A stretch of 64,000 nt of DNA from Streptomyces sp. NBC_00568 (GTDB lineage Bacteria > Actinomycetota > Actinomycetes > Streptomycetales > Streptomycetaceae): contig NZ_JAPENW010000001.1 of assembly GCF_026341855.1 (NCBI RefSeq), forward strand, positions 496,001-560,000. The letters are read 5' to 3'. The position numbers and the translations under genes were made by a program. The notes below the pieces were generated by a model that did not search any database, was not told where the DNA came from, and was given only the letters and a program-made list of their open reading frames with translations. Numbering within the stretch: position 1 is the stretch's first letter; each line of letters starts with the position of its first letter. Positions 9,011-15,997 of this stretch are shown here, piece after piece.

Positions 9011-10411
9011 TCAGAGAAGGTACTGACAGGTGGATCGGGGGGTGTAGACGCCGTGGCCCGCGCGTCCGGTGAACTCCCGTTCGGTGATGACCGGTTCGCC
9101 GCGTGAGAGCACGGTCTCGACCCGTCCGGTGACCCGCTTGCCCTCGTACGCCGAGTAGTCGACGTTCATGTGGTGGGTCTCGACCGACATGATCTGCTCG
9201 GCGTGCGGGTCGTAGATGACGACGTCGGCGTCGGCGCCGGGCGCGATGGTGCCCTTCTTGGGGTACAGGCCGAACATCCGGGCCGGGGTGGCGCAGGCGA
9301 TCTCGATCCAGCGGCGCCGCGAGATGTGTCCGTCGACGACGGCCTGGTGCAGCAGGTCCATGCGGTTCTCGACGCCGGGAAGGCCGTTGGGGATCTTGGA
9401 GAAGTCGCCGCGGCCGAGTTCCTTCTGCCCCACGAAGCAGAACGGGCAGTGGTCGGTCGACACGACCTGGAGGTCGTTGGTGCGCAGGCCGCGCCACAGG
9501 GCCGCCTGGTGCTCCTTGGGCCGAAGGGGCGTACTGCACACGTACTTCGATCCCTCGAAGTCCGGTTCAGCGAGGTTGTCGGTCGACAGGAACAGGTACT
9601 GGGGGCAGGTCTCGCCGAAGACGTTCAGGCCTTCGTCGCGGGCGCGGGCCAGTTCGGCGACCGCCTCCGTCGCCGAGACGTGCACGACGTAGAGCGGGGC
9701 GCCCGCGACCTGGGCGAGCTTGATGGCCCGGTGGGTGGCCTCGGCCTCCAGGAGCGCCTTGCGCACCTCTCCGTGGTAGCGCGGGTCGGTCTCGCCGCGG
9801 GCCAGCGCCTGTTCGACGAGTACGTCGATCGCGATGCCGTTCTCGGCGTGCATCATGATCAGGCCGCCGTTCTCGGCGGAGCGCTGCATGGCGCGCAGGA
9901 TCTGGCCGTCGTCGCTGTAGAAGACGCCCGGGTAGGCCATGAACTGCTTGAAGGAGGTGACACCCTCCTCGACCAGCAGGTCCATCTCCTTGAGCGTCTC
10001 CTGGTTGACGTCGGAGACGATCATATGGAAGGCGTAGTCGATGGCGCAGTTGCCGTCGGCCTTGGCGTTCCAGGCGTCGAGGCCCTCGCGCAGGGAGTGG
10101 CCCACGCTCTGGACGGCGAAGTCGATGATGGTGGTGGTGCCGCCCCAGGCGGCGGCCCGGGTGCCGGTCTCGAAGGTGTCGGAGGCGAAGGTGCCGCCGA
10201 AGGGCAGCTCCATGTGGGTGTGGGCGTCGACGCCGCCCGGGATGACGTATTTGCCGGTGGCGTCGATGGTGCGCTCGGCCGTCCACGACTCGGCCGCGGG
10301 CGTTCCCGTCGCGGCGAGGGCGGCGATCCGGCCGTCCTCGATCAGGACGTCGGCGTGGATCTCGTCGGACGCGGTGATGACGAGACCACCACGGATGACG
10401 GTACGGCTCAT
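9011..10411 (-). CDS. hydA: Dihydropyrimidinase (D-hydantoinase)
   Basis: A 466-residue cyclic amidohydrolase that opens 5,6-dihydrouracil or dihydrothymine to the N-carbamoyl-beta-amino acid. The binuclear metal site is complete: His64 and His66 (DAHTH), carboxylated Lys155 (SFKQFMAY), His188 (MMHAEN), His244 (VVHVSA) and Asp320 (STDHCPF). The length is normal for the family. The start ATG 10409-10411 has a GAAGGAGAGGGAGC ribosome region. It is followed after 18 bp by the LLM oxidoreductase and preceded by a carbamoylase gene, from which a strong hairpin (10537-10604) separates it. Cytoplasmic. Confidence 0.95.
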   Translation of the reverse strand: MSRTVIRGGLVITASDEIHADVLIEDGRIAALAATGTPAAESWTAERTIDATGKYVIPGGVDAHTHMELPFGGTFASDTFETGTRAAAWGGTTTIIDFAVQSVGHSLREGLDAWNAKADGNCAIDYAFHMIVSDVNQETLKEMDLLVEEGVTSFKQFMAYPGVFYSDDGQILRAMQRSAENGGLIMMHAENGIAIDVLVEQALARGETDPRYHGEVRKALLEAEATHRAIKLAQVAGAPLYVVHVSATEAVAELARARDEGLNVFGETCPQYLFLSTDNLAEPDFEGSKYVCSTPLRPKEHQAALWRGLRTNDLQVVSTDHCPFCFVGQKELGRGDFSKIPNGLPGVENRMDLLHQAVVDGHISRRRWIEIACATPARMFGLYPKKGTIAPGADADVVIYDPHAEQIMSVETHHMNVDYSAYEGKRVTGRVETVLSRGEPVITEREFTGRAGHGVYTPRSTCQYLL

Positions 10412-10536
10412 GCTCCCTCTCCTTCCGGTCGTGCGTGCACTGAGGGGACTCCGAGGTTGTCAGGGGCTGGGGTCAACGCTGTTTCCTGGCGAGGAAGCTC
10501 GTGGGGCGGTTCACGGGCGGAGCCGTGCCGACCGCC

Positions 10537-10604
10537 GTGCCGCGGGTCCGGCCGGTTCCGGGCGCCGCCGTCCGGCGCCCGGAACCGGTCCGGGCCCGCG
10601 GCAC
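10537..10604 (-). terminator. Large hairpin between carbamoylase gene and hydA
   Basis: Arms of 30 and 31 bases (10537-10566 and 10574-10604) pair with one bulge and about one mismatch around a 7-base loop. The arms begin GTGCCGCGGG and close with GCGGCAC. It starts 10 bp past the stop codon of the upstream carbamoylase gene (minus strand). That fits a terminator or an mRNA-stabilising processing site that could lower hydA expression relative to the first gene. Confidence 0.7.
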
Positions 10605-10613
10605 GAGCTGTCC

Positions 10614-11456
10614 CTACGGCGCGGTCAGCGGCCCGTAGGCCCCCGGGGCGCGGTCGCGGTAGAACTGCCACCGGTCGCGGACCTCGCGGAGTTTGGCCAT
10701 GTCCAGGTCGCGGACGACGAGTTCGCTCTCCTTGTCGCTCGCCACCTCGCCGACGAACTGGGCCTCGGGGTCCACGAAGTACGAGGTCCCGTAGAAGTCG
10801 TTGTCGCCGTACTCCTCGACACCCACCCGGTTGATCGCGCCCACGAAGTACTCGTTGGCGACCGCCGCGGCCGGCTGCTCCAGCTGCCAGAGGTAGCCGG
10901 ACAGACCGCGTGAGGTGGCCGAGGGGTTGAAGACGATCTCGGCACCCGCGAGGCCGAGGGCACGCCAGCCTTCCGGGAAGTGCCGGTCGTAGCAGATGTA
11001 GACGCCGATCCGGCCGACGGCCGTGTCGAAGACGGGCCAGCCGGAGTTTCCGGGCCGGAAGTAGAACTTCTCCCAGAATCCAGGGACTTGGGGAATGTGG
11101 GTCTTGCGGTACTTGCCCAGGTAGGAACCGTCGGCGTCGATCACGGCCGCGGTGTTGTAGAGGACGCCGGGCTGTTCCTCCTCGTACATCGGCAGGACGA
11201 GGACGAGGCCCAGTTCCTTCGCCAGCGCCTGGAAGCGCCGGACGATCGGCCCTTCGGGGATCTGCTCGGCGTACGCGTAGAACTCTTTGTCCTGGACCTG
11301 GCAGAAGTAGGGTCCGTAGAACAGCTCCTGGAAGCACAGGACCTGTGCGCCCTGCGCGGCCGCGTCGCGAGCCGCCTGCTCGTGGACCTGGATCATCGAT
11401 TCCTTGTCGCCGGTCCATGCGGTCTGGAAGACGGCGGCGCGGATCACTCTGCTCAT
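10614..11456 (-). CDS. Nitrilase-superfamily N-carbamoyl amidohydrolase (beta-ureidopropionase-like), copy 1
   Basis: A 280-residue carbon-nitrogen hydrolase with the full Glu-Lys-Cys triad: Glu44 (CFQELFYGPYF), Lys118 (LGKYRKTHIP) and Cys155 (GVYICYDRHFPEGW). It would split an N-carbamoyl amino acid into NH3, CO2 and the amino acid, the step after dihydropyrimidinase. It is the same length as the copy at 14859-15701 and collinear with it throughout. The start ATG 11454-11456 follows GGAGGTCCCG. Its 412-bp upstream region holds a cluster of TCACC repeats and lies behind pucR. Cytoplasmic. Confidence 0.92.
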   Translation of the reverse strand: MSRVIRAAVFQTAWTGDKESMIQVHEQAARDAAAQGAQVLCFQELFYGPYFCQVQDKEFYAYAEQIPEGPIVRRFQALAKELGLVLVLPMYEEEQPGVLYNTAAVIDADGSYLGKYRKTHIPQVPGFWEKFYFRPGNSGWPVFDTAVGRIGVYICYDRHFPEGWRALGLAGAEIVFNPSATSRGLSGYLWQLEQPAAAVANEYFVGAINRVGVEEYGDNDFYGTSYFVDPEAQFVGEVASDKESELVVRDLDMAKLREVRDRWQFYRDRAPGAYGPLTAP

Positions 11457-11869
11457 CGGGACCTCCGGTCGCTCGGTGTGCTGGGGCGGGCGCCGGAGAT
11501 CGCGTCGTCCGCCCGGAGGGCGGGCCCTGCGGCGTCCGGTGCGTGCTCTCGGCGTGCCGGGCGCAGGTCCTCGTACTGGATGTACTTGGGCCTGCGTCCG
11601 GGGCGGCGAGAGTGCGTGCCGGGCGTCGCGGGGCAGACGCGAACTCCGGCGCCCGCCCCAGGAGCCTAGAAAGCCCGGACCGGGTCTTTGAGTTGCACCG
11701 TGTCACGTCTGAAGTGCTGTGCCGTTCCACGGTGTCACCTCCGCGTGGTCCCGTGTTTCACCTGAGTCGTCGTGTGTTTCACCGCTGTTGCGCACCGAGG
11801 TGTCACCGGTGCCGTGCACCGGGATTCCCGTCGGTGCACAGGGGGCCTCACCGTTGTCGTGCATGGAGC
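11457..11869. promoter_or_regulatory. Long intergenic region with promoter of carbamoylase copy 1
   Basis: 413 bp without a convincing reading frame, between the pucR stop and the first carbamoylase gene, both on the minus strand. The half nearest pucR is dominated by the TCACC repeat cluster described separately. The half nearest the carbamoylase gene should hold its promoter and leader, but I cannot place clear -10 and -35 boxes. No stable long hairpin is evident. Confidence 0.5.
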
Positions 11870-11874
11870 TCACC
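11699..11874. repeat. Cluster of TCACC repeats with 21-24 bp spacing
   Basis: The pentamer TCACC, usually within GTGTYTCACC or CTCACCGTTGT, starts at 11735, 11758, 11779, 11803, 11848 and 11870, with a near match (TCACG) at 11704. Steps are 23, 21, 24, 45 (two steps) and 22 bp, about two helical turns each. Read on the minus strand the unit is GGTGA, and the last copy overlaps the pucR stop codon. Phased copies of one motif suggest an array for a DNA-binding protein. PucR is the obvious candidate (inference). Confidence 0.55.
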
Positions 11875-13426
11875 GTTGTTGTGCGTCGTGCGCGAGAAGG
11901 GCGATGTGGACGGAGGCGGCTTGCTCGAAGTCGTCGAGGTCGACGCCGAGGCGCGCCTGTATGGCCTCCAGGCGGCGGTAGAGCGCGGGCCGGCTGACGT
12001 GGTGGAGCTGGGCGGTGCGCGACTTGTTCCGGCCGGTGGCGAGGTAGGTCCGCAGGACGGGCAGCAGTTGCGGGTCCGCCCGCGCGCCGCAGAGCAGCCC
12101 GTCGAGTTCCCGTTCCGCGAAGGACTGGACGTGCGGGTCGTCCCGGAGGAGCCGGACGAGGCCGCGCAGATGGACGTCGCGCAGCCGCACCAGCGCCGGC
12201 CGGTCCTGGTCGGCGGGGGTGTCGGCGGCGGCCTCGGCGACGTGGAGGGCCTCGCGGAGTCCGGCGGGGACGTCGTCCCAGGCGGTACGGGGTCCGGCCG
12301 CCGCCACGGTGGCGGGGACTCCGGTCTCGTGCCGCAGCCGCACGGCGAAGTGCGCGGCCAGGGCGTCCGCGTCCTGGTCACGGGCGAGGCTGAGCAGCAG
12401 GGCGGTGGCTCCGTCGGACAGCTCGGCGACGAGCCCCGGGAGCCCCAGCAGCCTGAGTACGCGGTCGAGTTGGGCGGGATCTCCGTCGCGTACCACCAGG
12501 GGGACGAAGGTGCGGCGGTTCACGGGCAGGCCGGCGGCCCGCGCCCGGGGAAGGAGCTGGCGGGCCGGTACGACACCGCTCACCAGGTCGGTCAGCAGGC
12601 TCTGCGCGGACTCCTCCTCCCAGGTGTGGACGGAGCCGCCGAGCATGCGGTGCAGGACCAGCGCCTCGGCGGCACGGTCGGCGAGCAGCCGCCCGGTTCC
12701 CGCGTCGCCCCGGTGGCCGCACAGCACGATGCGGCCCCATCTCTCCCCCCGTCCGCCCAGTTCGGCGCGGATCCAGCCGTCGCCCTCGCTGCCGCCCGCC
12801 TGCCGGGCGATGCGGTCCCAGTCGCGCAGGACGTCGTCCACGGCGGAGCGTTCGCCGGCGGTGGCGAGGACCCGGTGGGCGAGGTTGGTGACGACGACGG
12901 GGCAGGCGGCGTGCACGGCGATCTCGTCGAGCATGCTCTGGAGCGGGGCACCGGTGGTGATGAGTCCGGTGAGCGCGGTCCGCACGGCCTCGGAGAGGCT
13001 CACGGCGGCGAACTTGCTCCGCACCAGCCGGGACTGCACCTCCTCCGTCAACTCGGCGAAGGGGAAGGGCCGGTGGAGCACGACCATCGGCAGTCCGCAG
13101 CGTTCGGCGGCCCGGCGCATCACGTCCGGGGGCGCGGGGAAGGCCCGGCCGAGTCCGAGGACGACGGCGGCGGCCTCGGCGCGGTGGAGCGAGCGGATGT
13201 ACTCGGCCTGGGCGTCGGGGTCGCCCGCGAGCAACACCCCTGTGGTGAGGACCATTTCGCCGCCGCTGAGCATGACGCCCACGTCGGCGGCCTCGGCGAC
13301 GTGCACCCAGCGGACGGACCGGTCGAGGTGGCCGGCGCCGGCCACCACCTCGGGTTCTCCGGCGAGCACCCGGTCCAAGGCGAGGACCTGGCGTACCGAA
13401 AGAGCGGGTTCCAAGGCGGTGGTCAT
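11870..13426 (-). CDS. PucR-family transcriptional regulator
   Basis: A 518-residue regulator of the PucR/CdaR type. The N-terminal PucR domain (about 10-130) contains RWVHVAEAADVGVMLSGGE, a central GGDEF-like region lies about 290-400, and the C-terminal helix-turn-helix (about 455-505) contains LATGRNKSRTAQLHHVSRP and LYRRLEAIQ. The start ATG 13424-13426 has AAGGGGAA eight bases upstream; the frame extends further but without a ribosome site. In Bacillus, PucR controls purine catabolism; in actinomycetes relatives sit beside amidohydrolase clusters, as here. It probably controls the flanking pyrimidine genes. It is oriented with them and lies between the two carbamoylase blocks. Confidence 0.9.
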   Translation of the reverse strand: MTTALEPALSVRQVLALDRVLAGEPEVVAGAGHLDRSVRWVHVAEAADVGVMLSGGEMVLTTGVLLAGDPDAQAEYIRSLHRAEAAAVVLGLGRAFPAPPDVMRRAAERCGLPMVVLHRPFPFAELTEEVQSRLVRSKFAAVSLSEAVRTALTGLITTGAPLQSMLDEIAVHAACPVVVTNLAHRVLATAGERSAVDDVLRDWDRIARQAGGSEGDGWIRAELGGRGERWGRIVLCGHRGDAGTGRLLADRAAEALVLHRMLGGSVHTWEEESAQSLLTDLVSGVVPARQLLPRARAAGLPVNRRTFVPLVVRDGDPAQLDRVLRLLGLPGLVAELSDGATALLLSLARDQDADALAAHFAVRLRHETGVPATVAAAGPRTAWDDVPAGLREALHVAEAAADTPADQDRPALVRLRDVHLRGLVRLLRDDPHVQSFAERELDGLLCGARADPQLLPVLRTYLATGRNKSRTAQLHHVSRPALYRRLEAIQARLGVDLDDFEQAASVHIALLAHDAQQR

Positions 13427-13578
13427 GGCGGCGTTCCCCTTTTTCTGTGGCTCGGTTCGCCTCCGGAGGCTGCGGCCGGTGCCGAGGACTCGACGCGTGC
13501 TCAGCCCTTCGGGTCTTCGCACGTCGGGTTTTCGACACCGGGCGCCCCATCGGCTCGCTCGCCCTTGCTCACGATCTG

Positions 13579-14862
13579 CTACTGGGCGCGCCTCAGGGCG
13601 CGTTCGAGGATCGACGCGCCCTCCTCGGCCTCCGCGACCGTCAGGGAGAGCGGCGGTGCGATCCGCAGCACGCTGGTGTTGTGACCGCCGCCCTTGCCGA
13701 TCAACAGGCCTTCCTCGCGGGCCGCTTCGAGTACGGCCGCGGCCGCTTCGGGGTTCGCCCGGTCGGTGCCGGGCTCGACCAGCTCGATGCCGATCATCAG
13801 TCCGCGCCCGCGCACCTCGCGCACCCCGTCGAACTGCGCGGCGACCGCGCGGAGCCGTTCGATGAGCAGGCCGCCGACGCGCCGGGCGTTGCCCTGGAGG
13901 TCGTGTTCGAGGAGGTAGGTGAGGTTCGCGAGCGCCGCCGCCATCGTGACCGGTGAACCGCCGAAGGTCGAGATGGAGTTGGAGTCGAGGCAGTTCATGA
14001 TCTCGGCGCGGGCGACGACACCGCCGACGGACATGCCGTTGCCGATGCCCTTGGCGAAGGTGAGCATGTCGGGCGGGCCGGAGGCGGCGTGCGCCTGCCA
14101 GCCCCAGAAGTGCTCGCCGGTGCGGCCCCAGCCCGTCTGCACCTCGTCGGCGATCCAGAGGATGCCGTGCTGCTGGAGGACCTCACGGAAGGCCGCGTAC
14201 AGGCCGTCGGGGGGTGCGGTGAAGCCGCCGACGCCCTGGACGGGTTCGGCGATCAGCGCCGCGGGCGGGCGGACATGCCCGAGCAGGTCCTTGAGGTCCT
14301 CGACACACGCGGCGATGAACTCGTCGTCGCCGAGGTCGGCGTACGGGCCTCGCGTCCGGACGCCGCCGTGCACGTACAGCGTCTGGAGCGGTGACAGGGA
14401 AGTCGGTGACCAGCCCTTGTTGCCGGTGATCCCGACCGAGCTGAACGACCGGCCGTGGTAGCTGTTGCGCATCGCCAGGATCTGGTTGCTCCGCCGGTGA
14501 GCGGTGGCGAGCAGCAGGGCCGTGTCGTTGGCCTCGGTGCCGGAGGTGGTGAAGAAGACACGGGCATCGGGGATGCCGGACAACTGGGCGACGCGCTCGG
14601 CGAGTTCGACCATCGGCCGGTTGAGGTAGAGCGTCGAGGAGTGGATGATCCGGCCGGCCTGCTCGCTGACCGCTTTCGTCACCTCGGGCAGGGCGTGCGC
14701 GGTCATCGTGGTGAGGATGCCGCCGAAGAAGTCGAGGTACTTGTTGCCGTCGGCGTCCCAGACGTGGCGGCCCTCGCCGTGGGTGATCTCGATCGGGTCC
14801 TCGTAGTACAGGGCTAGCCAGTCGGGCAGGACGGCCTGGTGGCGGGTGTACAGGTCGGTCAT
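13579..14862 (-). CDS. Class III PLP aminotransferase (beta-amino acid:pyruvate type)
   Basis: A 427-residue fold-type I aminotransferase. The PLP Lys is Lys271 (MLTFAKGIGNG) and the pyridine-nitrogen Asp is Asp239 (WIADEVQTGWGRTG). Other landmarks are FFTTSGTEAND (phosphate cup), NSYHGRS and ISTFGGSP. The start ATG 14860-14862 overlaps the stop of the second carbamoylase by 4 bases (ATGA). It therefore receives that enzyme's product, most simply beta-alanine or beta-aminoisobutyrate, and converts it to a semialdehyde. Exact substrate and acceptor cannot be read from the sequence. A semialdehyde dehydrogenase is not adjacent. Confidence 0.92.
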   Translation of the reverse strand: MTDLYTRHQAVLPDWLALYYEDPIEITHGEGRHVWDADGNKYLDFFGGILTTMTAHALPEVTKAVSEQAGRIIHSSTLYLNRPMVELAERVAQLSGIPDARVFFTTSGTEANDTALLLATAHRRSNQILAMRNSYHGRSFSSVGITGNKGWSPTSLSPLQTLYVHGGVRTRGPYADLGDDEFIAACVEDLKDLLGHVRPPAALIAEPVQGVGGFTAPPDGLYAAFREVLQQHGILWIADEVQTGWGRTGEHFWGWQAHAASGPPDMLTFAKGIGNGMSVGGVVARAEIMNCLDSNSISTFGGSPVTMAAALANLTYLLEHDLQGNARRVGGLLIERLRAVAAQFDGVREVRGRGLMIGIELVEPGTDRANPEAAAAVLEAAREEGLLIGKGGGHNTSVLRIAPPLSLTVAEAEEGASILERALRRAQ

Positions 14863-15701
14863 GGCTGCACCAGCCCTTCGTAGGCGTCGGGGCGCCGGTC
14901 GCGGTAGAACGCCCACTGCTGGCGTACTTCCTCGATGAGGTCGAAGTCCAGGTCGCGGACGATGAGTTCCTCGGCCTTGTCACTCGCCGTCTCGCCGACG
15001 AACTGGCCGCGCGGGTCGACGAAGTACGAGGTTCCGTAGAAGTCGTTGTCGCCGTACTCCTCCTGCCCGACCCGGTTGATCGCGGCGATGAAGTACTCGT
15101 TGGCGACGGCCGCCGCGGGCTGCTCCAGCTGCCAGAGATGGGCGGAGAGGCCGCGGGAGGTGGCGGAGGGGTTGTAGACGAGCTGGGCGCCGTTCAGGCC
15201 GAGCTGCCGCCAGCCTTCGGGGAAGTGGCGGTCGTAGCAGATGTAGACGCCGATCCGGCCGACGGCCGTGTCGAAGACGGGCCAGCCGAGGTTGCCGGGC
15301 TTGAAGTAGTACTTCTCCCAGAAGCCCTTCACCTGCGGGATGTGGTGCTTGCGGTACTTGCCGAGGTAGGTGCCGTCGGCGTCGATCACGGCCGCCGTGT
15401 TGAAGTAGAAACCGGACTGCTCGACCTCGAACACGGGTACGACGATCACCATGCCGGTCTCGCGCGCGAGCTCCCGCATACGGGTGACGGTGGGCCCGTC
15501 GGGAACCGGCTCCGCCCAGCTGTAGTGCTCCGGCTCCTGGACCTGGCAGAAGTAGGGGGCGTTGAAGACTTCCTGGAACCCGATGACCTTGGCACCCTGC
15601 CGGGCCGCCTCGCGGGCGTGCTCCACATGTTTGGCGACCATGGATTCGGTGTCGCCGGTCCAGGTGGCCTGGACCAGGGCGGCGCGTACGACGTTGGCCA
15701 T
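14859..15701 (-). CDS. Nitrilase-superfamily N-carbamoyl amidohydrolase (beta-ureidopropionase-like), copy 2
   Basis: A 280-residue paralogue of the enzyme at 10614-11456, with the same triad positions: Glu44 (GFQEVFNAPYF), Lys118 (LGKYRKHHIP) and Cys155 (GVYICYDRHFPEGW). It differs mainly in residues 20-100, around the substrate pocket entrance, so the two may prefer different carbamoyl amino acids. The start ATG 15699-15701 has GAAGGAGCAGCTC upstream. It is translationally coupled to the aminotransferase. A palindromic site (15729-15765) sits just upstream of the start and probably regulates this two-gene operon. Confidence 0.92.
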   Translation of the reverse strand: MANVVRAALVQATWTGDTESMVAKHVEHAREAARQGAKVIGFQEVFNAPYFCQVQEPEHYSWAEPVPDGPTVTRMRELARETGMVIVVPVFEVEQSGFYFNTAAVIDADGTYLGKYRKHHIPQVKGFWEKYYFKPGNLGWPVFDTAVGRIGVYICYDRHFPEGWRQLGLNGAQLVYNPSATSRGLSAHLWQLEQPAAAVANEYFIAAINRVGQEEYGDNDFYGTSYFVDPRGQFVGETASDKAEELIVRDLDFDLIEEVRQQWAFYRDRRPDAYEGLVQP

Positions 15702-15728
15702 GAGCTGCTCCTTCGACGGGACGTCAGA

Positions 15729-15765
15729 GAGCCTCTACGCCCGTAGACAAAGGCTGTAGAGGCTC
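15729..15765. promoter_or_regulatory. Nested inverted repeat upstream of carbamoylase copy 2
   Basis: Outer arms GAGCCTCTAC and GTAGAGGCTC are perfect over 10 bp and separated by 17 bp. Inside the left part is CTACGCCCGTAG, followed by ACAA, which on the minus strand reads TTGTCTACGGGCGTAG. A 14/16 match lies upstream of the HAD hydrolase gene (19183-19198). TTGTC half-sites are typical of GntR/HutC-type operators, so a shared repressor is inferred. Confidence 0.5.
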
Positions 15766-15997
15766 GAAAGTAAGCCCCCCGGACAGCCTTGCCAAGACCA
15801 TCGTCGTTAACCCGCTGAGTCGATCACGTTTCTGACCCCCACGGGTGAGTGACGTGGCCGGTGGCCCCGGCCGGTGGGGCCGATCGGAGGACGGGACCGC
15901 CGCCCGGCGTCGCCGCCCGGCGGGCCCGGCGGCCGAGTTCCGCCGCCGCCCGCGGGGCCGGGCGGCCGGGCCGCGCGACCGCGCCCGGAGCCGGCGG

